Positions 12,291-24,173 are shown, numbered from the stretch's first letter. The stretch is DNA of 64,000 nucleotides from Arabidopsis thaliana (GCF_000001735.4 NC_003076.8:21579835-21643834); one strand, 5' to 3'. Notes: generated by a model not told the origin, from the sequence alone. Made by a program: numbers and translations.

Positions 12291-13636
12291 CTTTCTCTCT
12301 TTTTTTCTATGTAATCTAGGCATCTAGCTATCATCAAACCCAATAAGTGGTCGCAGTAGAATAGAATTTAAATTCCATATGGTCGAGAATTAAGATTTCT
12401 GTTAGTGTGATCGTCGTCACTTACTCATTCGATAATTCATTGAAGAGATACAAATTAGGAGATAAGTTTGAGGTTTTGCTAAAAGTAATACACTGTTTTT
12501 TATATACAAGAAAGAAGCTAAACACTTCCGTTTCGCGTAAACAATTTTTTTCCTTCTCTTTTGTTAGCAAGGATGTAACGGTCTTTGGCAATGTAGTCTT
12601 TCTAGATATATCCAACACTACCAAATTCAGATTTTTTTTTTTACTCTTGAAAAACTTAATAAAATTTTATCGCCGTAAATTATTCATTCTCCAATGTAGC
12701 ACTAGACTCGAATTAATTAACGTCTCGTAGCACTCAAATAACACTTCTTATTTTTCGATTAATCAAGCTTGGGTTAAAAATAGCAAACACATATAGCGCA
12801 TCAAATAACACATATATCGGGTAAAGTCAATTTTATAAATCCTTACAAAACTTTCTCATTCCCTGATGAAATTTACATTCATATAGAAAATAATAATTAT
12901 AACACAATATGAGCGTTCGTTATCACCTGTTAAGTCTATCATCTATATATGAACGCATAAGAACATTACGTAGATCACAACATTTACAATTTTGCATGTG
13001 TGCAGCTGTTTGTATGGGGACGATTCACGTAGTTGTGAATTTTGACAATAGGAGTCGCATTGGGGACCGAAACACAGTATGCCCTAAATGGCTAAATGCT
13101 ACACCTACATCCTACGATCGATTCAGAGAAGGAAAAAGAAGCAAAACCCTAAAATTATAGCTTTGAACTAAAATCAGCTCTAAAACCCTAGGCTCCGATC
13201 GGGCATTAAATGGTTCTTTGATATATATATACATTAAGGGCTCGCGTTGATAAGAGATATATAAATATAATAATGAAAAACCCTAAAGATAAGCAAATGA
13301 TAGTAGTATATACTATATACACACAAATATATGCAGTTGAACCAACTACCAACTTGTGTTAGTGTGAAGAAATATCGAGAAAAGAATACAAACTTTCAAA
13401 ATTGTAAGTTGGATTTCGTCGCCAACCATTATTCATTTTTTCCATTTAAAATTGAAAAAAATATATTTATATATTAATATTACACATTTGTCTCCTTCTA
13501 TGTGCTTTTATTACATTTGCATGACAAAAATTTAATTTCCTTAATTTCTGCCTGCACCCTACCTACGTATTACATCCCTACACGTCTCTCGCCTCTGTAA
13601 TTCGGCAGTCACTACTCACTAGCTAGGACACGACTA

Positions 13637-13773
13637 TATGGTGTTGCATATAACTATTTGTATATCACTCTCTGTTAACATATTCACGGTGAAATGTGAA
13701 CATATACATAAATTGGCAAAGGTATGGTGTTGCATATAACTATTTGTATATCACTCTCTGTTAACATATTCAC
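13637..13773 (+). repeat. Perfect 51-bp direct repeat, two copies
   Basis: Copies at 13637-13687 and 13723-13773 are identical over 51 bases, starting TATGGTGTTGCATATAAC and ending AACATATTCAC. They are separated by 35 unrelated bases, a period of 86. Complete identity in non-coding DNA points to a recent duplication. Confidence 0.9.
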
Positions 13774-15949
13774 TCTTTGAATGATAACATTTGTATTTCT
13801 GTTTGTTTATTTGGGTAAAAATTAAAATCGATTATAGTAGAAACAAAATTGTAGAAGTAGCTGAAGAGGTGAATGAGTTGGGTCCTACTCAAACTTTAAT
13901 CACTACGAAGATCTGAAATATCATTTACTCTCACCACGAAATACATGAGCGACGCTTTATTGCTCTCTCTCTCTCTCATCGCACTGTGCCTTATTGCATG
14001 ATTACAAGTTTATGAGTTTCATCATCTATGCATGGACAAATATCGTAGGTAATAATTATGTCTGTAATACGAATGAGTTTCCTTAAAAACGACTTAGCTC
14101 ATAATTGTTTTCTTTTCCGATCACAGTCATTGATACTAATAGAACAATTTTTTTATCTTTAAAAAAAACAAAAATAAAAAAATAACTAATTTCATAGATA
14201 TTGAGTTTCACAAAAGTAGTACGTAGGAGAGGCTTGGAGAGCTTCTAATCGGAAACTAACATATAGAGGAAAGCTAAGGAACAAAAAAAAAAAAATTCCA
14301 TCAGAAAGACCAATTACGTACTTATTGAGGATCATTGAAAGTCTAGAACATTAAACATGTTGTAGATTTCAATCAATAATTTAGATATATGAATAATTCC
14401 TTGCCAAAAATAGACAAATAATGATTAGTTATGTTAAGTAACCTAGCTAACATTCTTAATCATTTGCAACAAACGGAGCTATAACTAATAATCCAATTAG
14501 TACATGATACAAATGCCATGCATGTTTTAGATCAAACAAGATATCCTCTTCGGAGTCGAACAGTTGATTTTCAAGTGTCGTGTTGTCTTATATTAATTGG
14601 ACCAGTGTTTAAAATTTGTAAGAAGTATTAATGAGTTCAGAGACGACAGTCCATATCTAAAACATTTCATAAAGGCTGCGTACCGTTTTATGTGACCACA
14701 GATTAAAGAGCAAGAAATAATACTCTTTCATTCATGGCATGGATGGATTTGTTAAATCAGTATTGATCATTAGTTCATTGCTCCTAAATAGGGTTATTCT
14801 TAGATAATTTTGGTGAATTAATAAAGATTGCTAAATTTGGAGAATAAATGGCTTCCCGCAAATAAGTGGGGACCCATAATACATTTGATTGCAAATTAGA
14901 TTCGAAGAGCCCACAAGTGAATGCGATGTCCCCATCTTCTTCTACTAAAAACATAATGAGTGGTTATGGTTATGCACCTTTTTGTGATGTGGTGCATGCA
15001 TCTTCAATTTGTTTTACTCTCCTAGTAGAAAAATTAACTTAAACTTGAATGCTTCGAATTGATAATTTAAAAAAAAAAAAATCTCGTGCAAGTATTAACT
15101 AGCCAAAATGAATATGTTAGCTATTTGTAAATATTTTATCTTTATAACCGAGTTGTTATTAAGTCTCATATTCCAAAGTATTTATAAATTGTAGTGTTAG
15201 AATTTTTTTCCAATATACAACATTATGGTGAATTGATTCCACTTTACTAAAAAAAAATTCCATTCGCATCGACGACATTAGCACAAAACATTAAATTACA
15301 CATTCTATTCGAATCGATGTATCATATTGTAGTGAGTAAATATGAACATTTTATTGTAAAAGTCTTGAATTCAAACCTCGGCCTTGTTTGTTTTAAATAA
15401 CATATTTTTACTCTCTTTTTCATAGAATGAATATAAATTTTACTCAGTGATCTTAATTCAAAACATTCGGAGGTTAGAAATCCATTTCAACTAGATAGAT
15501 AGATATTGCATTAAATATTAATGTGAGCCACAATTGTAATGTTATCATGAAAAAATGGATCCATTGCTGAATTTAAACGTAAAGGTATCGAGAAATTTAC
15601 GAGATTTGACTTGTCCAAGTTACCAAAACAAGTAAATTTTTGTTACTTTTTCCCTCTCTAATGGTGCAACAAAAGAGGTAACGAAACCTTGTCAGATTAT
15701 AAAAACTTCTGCTGAAATTAGCCCCAGAGGGCAGAAGGTAAAAAAAGAACAATCAATTTTTAACTTTGAATAGACAAATGCGAGAATAATTAAGTGAATC
15801 AAAGAGAACAATCTTATAATAACTAAGCTTCAAGAATGTCTGCTTTGAGTTCAAAATGTGGACCTCTTGTCCTTGTTTCCATTTAAACTCTCTGTACTAC
15901 CAAGAGTATTTCCATAAACTAAAACATAGAGCATCCAATGGCTCGAACA

Positions 15950-16112
15950 TGGGCCGAAAAAAATTACCTTGTGGCCCATAAGTGAGCCCACTTAGATGCT
16001 TCTATCAACAGAGGAGACATGCGTGACGTTTAATCATATCCAAAACAAAACGGCATGTAGTGCGGATTAACAAATCGTCAACGTGGCAGATCTAAACACG
16101 CTTCCACACGTG
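15950..16112 (+). promoter_or_regulatory. Promoter elements upstream of the acidic protein gene
   Basis: TGGGCC at 15950-15955 and GGCCCA at 15973-15978 are TCP-type site II cores. They are followed by a CACGTG G-box at 16107-16112. Site II pairs are typical of housekeeping promoters in Arabidopsis. The first probable exon begins roughly 30-40 bases later. Confidence 0.45.
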
Positions 16113-16415
16113 ACACTGCCTCGTGTTTATTAGGATTTGTGAACAGTTGTCAGTTACTTGTTCCACAGAAGAAATTGGAAAGTGTTCTCTTTTTTCTCCT
16201 TCTCCGATTAGTCAGAGTCTCGTCTCGCGTTTACTACGGTTTGGATAAAGAATGTTGCGATCAATTCTTGATTTTTCTGTTTTCTTCTGAATTCGGTAAC
16301 AGCAAATTCCAAATTTTGAGGTACGGTTTAAGTTTTTCTAGTTTGGTTTTTGTATTTTAGGAGACTTGTTGAAATTCTAGGGTTTAAATTGTTTTAAGAA
16401 GAGGAATTTTTGGTT

Positions 16416-18170
16416 ATGGAGGTGAATTCGATGGGACTAAATTGTCGGTGTCTTGAGTTAGAAGAAAGGGTTTTAAAAGGTGAAGAAAGGTACACTCACT
16501 TAGAAACAGAGTTGCAGAAACGAAACAATGAGTTTGAATCACTTGAATTGAAGTTTAAAGAATTGGAATCAGAGAAGTTAGTAGTTGAAGAAGAGTCAAG
16601 GAATCTTAAAGAATCTGAGGAAGGTGCATTGATTGAGCAGATGATGGTGAACAGAGCATTGGAGGTTGAGAAGCAGAGGATTGGAAAATAAAGTTTGAGA
16701 AACTTGTGGAGACTGTTCGAAAGTTAGATGAAATTGGTGGGTTTAGATATGGAGAATTTGAATTGGATGAGAATGTGAAGTTAGGGTTGGAGTTAGCTAG
16801 GATCAAGAATACAGAATCTTGTAAAGTGTTTAAAGATGACTTGACTAGGGAAGGATTAGGTTATCATCAAGGATTAGGTGAGAAGAATCGTAGATCGGTT
16901 TATTAGTATAAATCCGCTTGTGTTTCGCTTTTCCGGTGTAATGGATTTGATTTTGTTTGTGTTTATTTTGTCATGTAGGCTCACCTTGTATGACCACACC
17001 GGTTAAAGACTATATATTAGGGAGAGACAGAGATAGAGACAGAGACACCATGTCTTCTCGGAGACGAGTGAATAAGATGTTGTCGTTTGAAGATGATGGT
17101 CACAAATTGACTGATGTAGTTGATTTATGTGATAGTGAAACAGAGCAGAGAAGTGAGGAGGAGGAATTTGCTGATGTTATGGATACTATAGAGGAGGCAA
17201 ATATTGGTGAGAATTATGAAGATGAAGATGTGGAAGCTTGTGATGCTAACACAAGTAGTCCTCTTTCTAGGCGTAAGAGGAAGCGGGTTATTGCCAGCGA
17301 TGATGATGATGATGCTGATGATGATGATGAAGATAATATACCGATTTCAATACTCAAGAATTTGAAACCAACTAACCAAGAGATGTCAGATTTGTTTGAT
17401 ACACCTAACAAAGGAGAGAGTGAGTCTAGAAGATTGAGTGGACAACGTCGAGTGTCGTCAAGACTGAATAAAAAGAGAGTTTCTGAAGAGGTATCTGCTT
17501 CAACAGAGAGACTTGTGGGAATCCCAACAACCGATAATGCCGAGGATGATGAGACAGAAGAAGAAGGTTCAGAGAGTGAGGGTGAGAGTTTAGATGGGTT
17601 TATTATCGATGATGATGATAGTCAGGAGTCTGTCAGTGAAAAGTCTGATGAAATCGGGGTAGAGGAATCCGATGGAGAAGTTGGTTATGCTGATGTTATG
17701 TCAAGGTTAAGGAGGGAGAAGAAACCCGAGAAGCGTAAATGGGAGTATGAGGCAGATATGTTGGCAGATTTCGGTAAAGATCCTGAGCTTTGTATGAGAG
17801 CGGTTTGTGTTCTGTTTAGGTTTCAAACAGAAGATGAAAAAGTGGAAAGATCAAGTCATGTCTCTAATGGTCGCGGTTTCAGCAAGGTTGACGCTGTAAG
17901 GTAGTAACTAGCAAAACCCTTTTTGATCTGCTGTTAAAATGTTTTCTTGATTTACGTTCTTGAATGATGATTAGGGGCACTAGCATTGCACTGTTTCTGA
18001 CGGATGGAGATTCCGCAGGCGATATGAAGAAATCCGTTGAGGAATTGAAAGTTTTTGACTTTAAAGGCGTAGAGAAATGCGAAGAATTAGCACGCAAATA
18101 CTCTAAACAACTCTTCCAGATCTATAACAACAGAGAAGATCCATTCTTTACTCTTCCTCCATCTCCATGA
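16416..18170 (+). CDS. Acidic, probably nuclear protein; first exon split between frames
   Basis: Probably AT5G53220, of unknown function. Three exons fit: first exon to 16877, then 16979-17900 and 17975-18170. The safe reading starts at the ATG at 16990 and gives 368 residues. It has an RDRDRDRD run, the basic stretch SRRKRKR, long Asp/Glu/Ser-rich acidic tracts at about residues 90-240, and a folded-looking C-terminus with MCRAVC-like and ARKYSKQLFQIYN helices. The first exon encodes coiled-coil-like sequence from an ATG at 16416 (LEERVLKGEERYTHLE), which hits a stop at 16689-16691. The adjacent frame then continues the coil (DWKIKFEKLVETVRK) and joins exon 2 without a break. There is therefore a -1 frame change between 16670 and 16691. 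Possible explanations are a one-base indel, an unseen splice event, or that only the downstream ORF is translated. The acidic/basic composition suggests a nucleolin- or chromatin-type role, which is inference only. Confidence 0.75.
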
Positions 18171-18850
18171 CTTGGAGAATTAGCTAGTAGTCAACAGCTA
18201 GTTTATGGTTATGTTTTTTTTTTTTTTTTGTGGTAAATTTTAGTCCCGTTTGAGATGAAAACCAGAGATTAATCTAATAGGATTAGAGTCTAAATTTACT
18301 TTTTAGGTGTAAATGGAAGGATGATTTGGATTATGATGATGACTGAAACATAGTTTTGAATAATATTTACTGAAATTATGATCTTTAAGCTTAGCTTCTG
18401 ATTACTTGAATGTCTTTCACACCATGTCTTAAGTTTTCTCTGTTCGTTAACGTTTTAGATATATCCTTATGTCGAGATTTGTATCCCTGGTTCAAGCTAA
18501 GCTACTATTATCAATCAAGCTGTGTTTACCTCAAAAGATGTTGTTGAAATGATCCCCAAGGTTACAGCTTCTGATAATTCCTTGAATGTTATCCAAACCT
18601 TTCTAGTTATGACTGAAAATAAATTTTCGTGTAAATTAAAATTAGATAAATTATCAGGAGACAAGTCCACACGTCTTCCTTCTTTTTAGGTTTAGGATGT
18701 CGAAAACACTCTCTTGTAAACAAACAACAGTTTTATCGGATCAAAATTTCGTCAGATTCTAGTAATAGTGGTTCTCTTTATCATACCAATTACCAACAGT
18801 ACAACCTCAAGAAGTAGGGTATAGTGGGGAACCGACCCCACCAAGGGACT
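18171..18850. other. Intergenic region before the DUF295 pair
   Basis: This holds the 3' end of the acidic protein gene, including a T-run near 18213, followed by AT-rich sequence. No ORF, repeat or motif that I can support. Confidence 0.4.
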
Positions 18851-18990
18851 TATGGAAAATAAGTTATGTAAAAATTACCATAATTTGGAAACTTGGTGGG
18901 CAAGACAGAGCAATTCATATATACTAGTATTAATGGAGGTGATGTGAACATTACCAATTTCTCAATTAGGGTTTTTTTCTTTCTTTCAAA
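18851..18990 (+). promoter_or_regulatory. Duplicated promoter segment of the first DUF295 gene
   Basis: The segment around 18876-18911 (ACCATAATTTGGAAACTTGG and the following GGGCAAGACAGA) recurs almost exactly at about 21570-21602 before the second DUF295 copy. The leaders also match (CAATTAGGGTTTT; CTAAAGAACATCTTTCTTATTCA). The tandem duplication therefore carried promoter sequence with the coding region. Confidence 0.7.
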
Positions 18991-19031
18991 TCTCTTTGAT
19001 TCTCGCTAAAGAACATCTTTCTTATTCAATC

Positions 19032-20108
19032 ATGTCTCTGCTTCTCAACCAGCACTGGAAGCTATGCTTCCGGAAACCAGTGTTGGCGAGATCCTCTCCT
19101 CTTCACTCTAATGGCCTCTCTTTTTCCTCGTTGCAAACTCCTCCTTGTTTCATCGTCGACGCTGAACCTTGTGGAGCGGGTCTCGGAAAACTCAAGATTG
19201 TTAGTGCTGGTGATTTTCGCCTCACACAGTTGGAGAAGAAGGTGCCTCTCGAGTTAATGACGGGAATGGAAAATATTGGGTCATCCAATGGGTGGGTAGC
19301 TACTTTGAAAGACGATGTAGTCCGTCTCCAAGATGATCTAAACCCGTTTGCATCTGCTTCAGACCCGAAACGAATCTCGCTACCTCCTCTTGTAACTCTG
19401 CCGCTTTGCCAAACCCAAATTGTCATCAACGTGGCTATGTCCTCATCTTCTCCTGAGGATGACGACTGTGTTGTGGCTGTCAAATTCTTTGGACGTCAGC
19501 TCAGCTTTTTCAGAACCAACACTCATGAGTGGATCAACGTCAAGATGGAAGACCCCTGCTTCTTCTCCTCTCGAGTCTTTTTCTCCAAGAAAGATGATAA
19601 GTTTTACATACCTGGAGGCCACCTCATTGGATCATGGGATCTCCGAACAGACAAGCCAACAGCACCTAAGATTCACAAGTTGCGGTTCCGAAACCTTCCT
19701 AAGCTGACCAAGACCAAACGAAAGCTTATGGATTCTTGCTACAAAAGAGAAGACTTGGTGGAGTCAACAACCACAGGGGAAACGTTCTTGGTTAAGTGGT
19801 ACAAGAAGATCGTCGGCAAGGTTATCAAAGGTAGGGCCACAATAAAAACAAAAGCTATAATGGTCTTCAAGCTAGACGAAGAAGGAAACGCTGTTTACAC
19901 TCAAGACATCGGAGATCTCTTCATTTTCATCTCAGAAGCTCAACCTACTTGTGTTCCTGCTAGTTCCGTTCCCGGCCTACTGCCTAACTTCGTCCTATTC
20001 TATGATGTCAACGAATTCGGAAGTGCCTATCTTGCTGATTCCTCCGTCTCTAGTGAAATTTCAACATTCCCCGTTCCCTATCATATTCCACCACAAAATA
20101 TAGTCTAG
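19032..20108 (+). CDS. DUF295 family protein, copy 1
   Basis: A single exon of 358 residues, probably AT5G53230. The start chosen is the ATG at 19032, because the extension upstream lacks an ATG and the second copy begins with the same MSLLLNQ. Residues 1-38 are rich in Arg, Ser and Leu without acids (KLCFRKPVLARSSPLHSNG), a typical mitochondrial presequence. The DUF295 beta-propeller-like region follows, with S-N-G-W-V-A-T-L-K-D, R-I-S-L-P-P-L and the C-terminal TQDIGDLFIF conserved. There is no F-box at the N-terminus. Family knowledge: Brassicaceae DUF295 proteins expanded by duplication, and one group is organelle-targeted and lost the F-box. Molecular function is unknown. It is 60-70% identical to its neighbour by eye. 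Confidence 0.88.
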   Translation: MSLLLNQHWKLCFRKPVLARSSPLHSNGLSFSSLQTPPCFIVDAEPCGAGLGKLKIVSAGDFRLTQLEKKVPLELMTGMENIGSSNGWVATLKDDVVRLQDDLNPFASASDPKRISLPPLVTLPLCQTQIVINVAMSSSSPEDDDCVVAVKFFGRQLSFFRTNTHEWINVKMEDPCFFSSRVFFSKKDDKFYIPGGHLIGSWDLRTDKPTAPKIHKLRFRNLPKLTKTKRKLMDSCYKREDLVESTTTGETFLVKWYKKIVGKVIKGRATIKTKAIMVFKLDEEGNAVYTQDIGDLFIFISEAQPTCVPASSVPGLLPNFVLFYDVNEFGSAYLADSSVSSEISTFPVPYHIPPQNIV

Positions 20109-21540
20109 CAGTTTGAAATTGAGGTTTTAGTCTTTTCTCTTAAAGCTTTCAAGCAGAAAAATCTATTTATAGAATCTCTGTAAGATTGATATGCATCTGC
20201 ACTCTGGGATAAGATTTGTGCTATCATCTTTCTTCCAACTAATTTATGTTTTAAACTATATCAAGTTAGGAGCAATCCATTCACCTAAGGAACTGCTCAA
20301 ACTATAACTTCTTTCTGTAGGCTATACAGATGTTAGTTTCTAGAATTATACTTTGTAAAAATCATGCAATTTTCTCTGTTATAATTTGTATGTTTTTGTT
20401 ATTTAAACCAAGAGATGGGTATTTAGAGACTAGTCTAGGCTTCTCGATCTAAAGTATCCTTTGGTTATACAAATGTTTGTGTGTTATTAATAACTCTAAC
20501 CAGTAACCATATGTTGTTGTTTTACAGAGCACTCAAAGAGTAGTATATTCCTTTTTATTTTTAGCTCATCTTGTAGAATATACAGCAAACAAAAGAGTAT
20601 ATTCCATTTGAATTGTTGCAAATTGTGGAAGCTATATATTAGTGGAATGGATTACTCGGAGGTTGAAGTAGAACTACTGGCAACTAACTAATGAGTTTAT
20701 GAAATTACAAAATGTGTGGTTGGAGGTTTGGTTTATCTTAGACCAAACAGATCGGTCGTTTAATTAGTCAGATCGATTCTAAGACGGTCTAACATCACAA
20801 GTTCAAATATAGCTTGCATTATTACGTCTACATGTTGAAATAGCTTGCATTTGTCTATGTCATAGTTCACAACTTTTGTTTAATGTTATGTCTTAATTAA
20901 TCGTTCCTTCATGTCTCTCTGATGATGGCAGTTCTATCTGATAGAATATGGAACATACATATATAAAAACAAAGCAAAGCCTCCCTCTGTATTCATGGTG
21001 ATTCGACCCTTAGGTCTTTTTATTTATACAGATATTTGTATCATCCTCTTCATGTAGATACATGAATAAGATTACTCACAACTGTTGACAGAACAAGATC
21101 AACTTGAAGTCCCCAGGTAAAACTGGTCAAATATATCTCTTAAACTTGGAAAACTTTTACCTGTCCATCAAACTTTAATAATACTAGATAGTTTGTGATA
21201 GCCATATAAGCAAACATTACATCACCCATTAGTTCAAATGTATACCTCCCCTGACTGTACCTAAAATGTCTACTAGATTATTGTTAGATTTCAGTTACAA
21301 AAAAGAGAAAATTTTCGTAGAACATAGTGAAATGGCTGAGTTCCATCGTTAAAGCGAACTGCCACTATTCTGGTCTAGATCATAGTGTACTTTTTGTGCT
21401 TGTAAATTGTAAAAATAAAATTGGGCAGCTTCTCCATCACGGGTTTTCGAGTATATTTATTAGTCGAAAGAAATTGCATATTCGATTTTGAGCAGAAAAT
21501 AATATTTTAGCTTTAAAAGGAATGGAAAAAAGGCAAGTTG
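20109..21540. other. Intergenic region between the DUF295 copies
   Basis: AT-rich non-coding sequence with the 3' untranslated region of copy 1. No gene-like ORF or repeat was recognised. Confidence 0.4.
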
Positions 21541-21712
21541 GAAGAGTTATGGAAAAGAAAAGAAAAATTACCATAATTTGGAAACTTGGTGGGCAAGACA
21601 GATCATCAGTTTTTAATAGAGACATGTGAACCCTCATCAACTCATCAATTAGGGTTTTCTGTACAATCTCTTAGATTTTTGCTAAAGAACATCTTTCTTA
21701 TTCACCCGAGAC

Positions 21713-22798
21713 ATGTCTCTGCTTCTCAACCAGCCCTCGAAGCTATGCTTTCGGAGACCTGTGTTGGCGAGATCCTCTCCTCTTCACTCTAATGGCTTCT
21801 CTTCTTCCTCGTTGCAAACCCCTCCTAGTATGATGGCGCTCAAACGTACCTATTTTGCTGATTACGCTCATCATTTTGAAAAAAAGGTGCCTCCCGAGTT
21901 GGTGTATAATGATATTAAAGATGATGATGACATTGGAACGATCGGGTCTTCGCATGGTTGGGTAGTTACTTTAAAAGACGACGGAATTCTACGTCTCCAA
22001 GACGATCTAAACCCGGTTGCGTCAGAGACAGATCCCAAACGCATCTCGCTGCCCCCTCTTGTGACTCTGCCTCATTGCCAAACCCAAATTGTCACCAACG
22101 TGGCCATGTCCTCCTCTTCTCCTGAGGATGACGAATGTGTTGTGGCTGTCAAGTTCTTGGGGCCTCAACTCAGATTTTGCAGACCCGCTCTTAAAAACCC
22201 AGAGTGGACCAACATCAGAATCCAAAACCCCTGTTTCTTCTCCTCTCGGGTAATGTTTTCCGAGACACATGACATGTTTCGCATACCCGGTTCTGGAGGA
22301 CACCTCATTGGATCATGGGGTCTCCACACACCACCCAAGATTGACAAGTTGCGATTTCAAAACCTTCCCAAGCTGACAAAGACCAAGCGGAAGCTTTTGC
22401 ATTCGTGCTTCACGAGCGAACACTTGGTAGAGTCACGATCCACGGGAGAAACTTTCTTAGTTAAGTGGTACAGGAGAACCCCCGCCAAGCCCATCAAGGG
22501 TATGGCGACGATGATAACAAAAGCTCTTCATGTGTTCAAGCTAGACAAAAAAGGAAACGCTGTCTACACTCAAGACATCGGAGATCTCTGCATTTTCCTC
22601 TCAAAGTCTGAACCTTTCTGTGTTCCTGCTAGCTCCTTTCCTCAGGGCCTGCACTCTCTCCAGGCCATGCGCTCTAACCACGTCTACATATTGGACGTCG
22701 ACGAATTCGGACTTGTCGAGCTGGTTGATTCTTCCATAGCTAGCGTGAATTGCACATTGAAGGTCCCTTTTTATATTCCACCTCAAAATATAAACTAG
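21713..22798 (+). CDS. DUF295 family protein, copy 2
   Basis: A single exon of 361 residues, probably AT5G53240, in tandem with copy 1 and about 1.6 kb downstream of it. The N-terminal 38 residues are nearly identical to copy 1 and again look like a mitochondrial presequence (KLCFRRPVLARSSPLHSNG). The segment after this (residues 40-75) differs strongly between the copies. Homology resumes at S-H-G-W-V-V-T-L-K-D. The C-terminus ends FYIPPQNIN, compared with YHIPPQNIV in copy 1. The open frame and the mostly conservative changes argue that both copies are functional. Biochemical role unknown. Confidence 0.88.
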   Translation: MSLLLNQPSKLCFRRPVLARSSPLHSNGFSSSSLQTPPSMMALKRTYFADYAHHFEKKVPPELVYNDIKDDDDIGTIGSSHGWVVTLKDDGILRLQDDLNPVASETDPKRISLPPLVTLPHCQTQIVTNVAMSSSSPEDDECVVAVKFLGPQLRFCRPALKNPEWTNIRIQNPCFFSSRVMFSETHDMFRIPGSGGHLIGSWGLHTPPKIDKLRFQNLPKLTKTKRKLLHSCFTSEHLVESRSTGETFLVKWYRRTPAKPIKGMATMITKALHVFKLDKKGNAVYTQDIGDLCIFLSKSEPFCVPASSFPQGLHSLQAMRSNHVYILDVDEFGLVELVDSSIASVNCTLKVPFYIPPQNIN

Positions 22799-23880
22799 TA
22801 TTAAGTTTGGAATTGAGGTCTGTCTTTTCTCTTAAACCTTTCAAATATCAAATCTACTTTTATATATCTTGTAAGTGAAGGAAATTATATTTTAGCAAAC
22901 ATATCTAAGATATTCACATCACTTATAGCACTGTCTCTTTGCTGCTATATCATAGCTTAGTTCTTTCTCTTATAGCACTGTCTCTAGCTGCTAGACTCAT
23001 TGGCTTTAGTTTTTGCTGAAATAAACTCGTATTTTTAGAATAAATGATTTGTCGAGACCACAACATCACGACCAAGCAATGTGACAATAGGGTCTTGTGG
23101 TGCATTTAGGTTCAGGGCATATGTTCTTATCCCCAGCTGCTATATACATTCTGAAATACATTGATATCAACACAATTGGCCACTAACAATAGGGTCTTCG
23201 CAGATAAACAAGAAACGCAAAAGAGTAGAGATAGTAAGAACAAGACCTTAGAACTAGAGAATAGTGAGCCTAAGGACATGTCAATTAGTCTTCACTTACA
23301 TGGCAGATGATGACTTGAGCAGGCTGATTCGAGGTTCTTCTCTTTTTTTATTGCAAACTCTAAATTGTAGAAATTAAAAACACAAAACGGGGCCAGAGTC
23401 TTTGTTAATGGAGTGTTTTTAGTGAATGTTTAGTTCGGTTTAGCTCTAAACCAAGTTATTACAACTCTCATAATGAAATTAGGGACGGATACAATGATCA
23501 TCCAGAAAAAGGAAAATTGCAAAAACAGGAAAGTAAATCAAAACCAGGCTGGAGATTCTCTTTTCTTTAATCCTTCTCAGACACAGCTTAGAAACAGAAC
23601 ATAATTAACCGTTTCTCTCGTTAAAACCTCTAATTTAATAATAAAATCTTTAATTAATATAATGACAACGCACCAACCAACTAGTGATTAGAGTTTGAGA
23701 CAGAGAGGATTTGTGTATTATGGCCCCACATTCTCTGTGCCATGTTTTACTATTTAACCAACTCTTTAGCTTCCTCTGCTCTTCCATCAATCGGTCTTTT
23801 TTCCTTGATTTTTCTGGTGAGATTCTACAAAACCAAAAGATTCCTTCGCCGGAATAATCACCGGAGATAAAGATAAAGGA
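22799..23880. other. Intergenic region between DUF295 copy 2 and AGP22
   Basis: This holds the 3' untranslated region of copy 2 with a short duplicated phrase (TATAGCACTGTCTCT at 22926 and 22972), a slightly GC-richer block at 23045-23330 with no ORF, and the AGP22 promoter and leader. The phrase CAATAGGGTCTT occurs twice, at 23086 and 23188. No other gene is supported. Confidence 0.4.
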
Positions 23881-24173
23881 ATGGCGTCCCTGAAATTTCC
23901 GTTGGAGATTCTCGCCGTCTTCGTCATCATCTCCGTGATTCTTTTGCCGATTGCTCAATCTCATTCTTCTTCGCCAGCTCCCGCACCCACCAGCGATGGT
24001 ATTAATCTTAGGATAAATCTTTCATTAGAGCCAATTTTGTTTTTAAAACCCTATCTTGGAGGACAAGAAATTGATATTGATTTGTTTTTTTTTTGGCAGG
24101 AACATCGATAGATCAGGGGATAGCGTATGTTCTAATGATGGTGGCTTTGGCGTTGACTTATTTCATTCATTGA
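23881..24173 (+). CDS. AGP22: Arabinogalactan peptide AGP22
   Basis: Two exons, 23881-23998 and 24100-24173, give 63 residues, the length of an AG peptide (AT5G53250 from memory). Residues 1-28 form a signal peptide (FPLEILAVFVIISVILLPIAQS). The mature peptide is only about a dozen residues, with the glycomodule SPAPAPTS, whose prolines are hydroxylated and carry arabinogalactan. After Ser/Asp-Gly a hydrophobic tail (AYVLMMVALALTYFIH) serves as the GPI-anchor signal. The protein is expected at the outer face of the plasma membrane. The intron is phase 1, within Asp-Gly. The 5' leader from about 23800 is purine-rich before the ATG. Confidence 0.95.

Larger units (their letters stand above)
9108..15900. 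other. Long intergenic region upstream of SPCH
   Basis: The region nearest SPCH is its leader and promoter, with CT microsatellite sequence at 9125-9145. The rest shows no gene that I can support. ORFs at 9395-9661, 10391-10588, 12407-12730 and 12909-13160 lack codon structure, splice context and known motifs. It contains TA microsatellites near 10256-10275, an imperfect repeat of TGCAAGTTG.GCAGAAA at 11440-11480, a MITE-like element near 11980-12290 and a perfect 51-bp direct repeat at 13637-13773. Distal SPCH regulatory sequence could lie here, but nothing in the sequence proves it. Confidence 0.5.

Noticed and set aside
12407..12730. 107-codon ORF in the SPCH upstream desert
   Set aside because: Phe/Leu/Lys-rich reading of T-runs, with an equal ORF on the other strand and no recognisable domain.
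12909..13160. 83-codon ORF with higher GC
   Set aside because: No homology that I can name, no conserved composition and no splice or promoter context. I also scanned the block for common miRNA sequences and found none.
16682..16691. Programmed -1 ribosomal frameshift site
   Set aside because: The overlap lacks an X-XXY-YYZ slippery heptamer in the upstream frame, so an indel or splicing is more likely.
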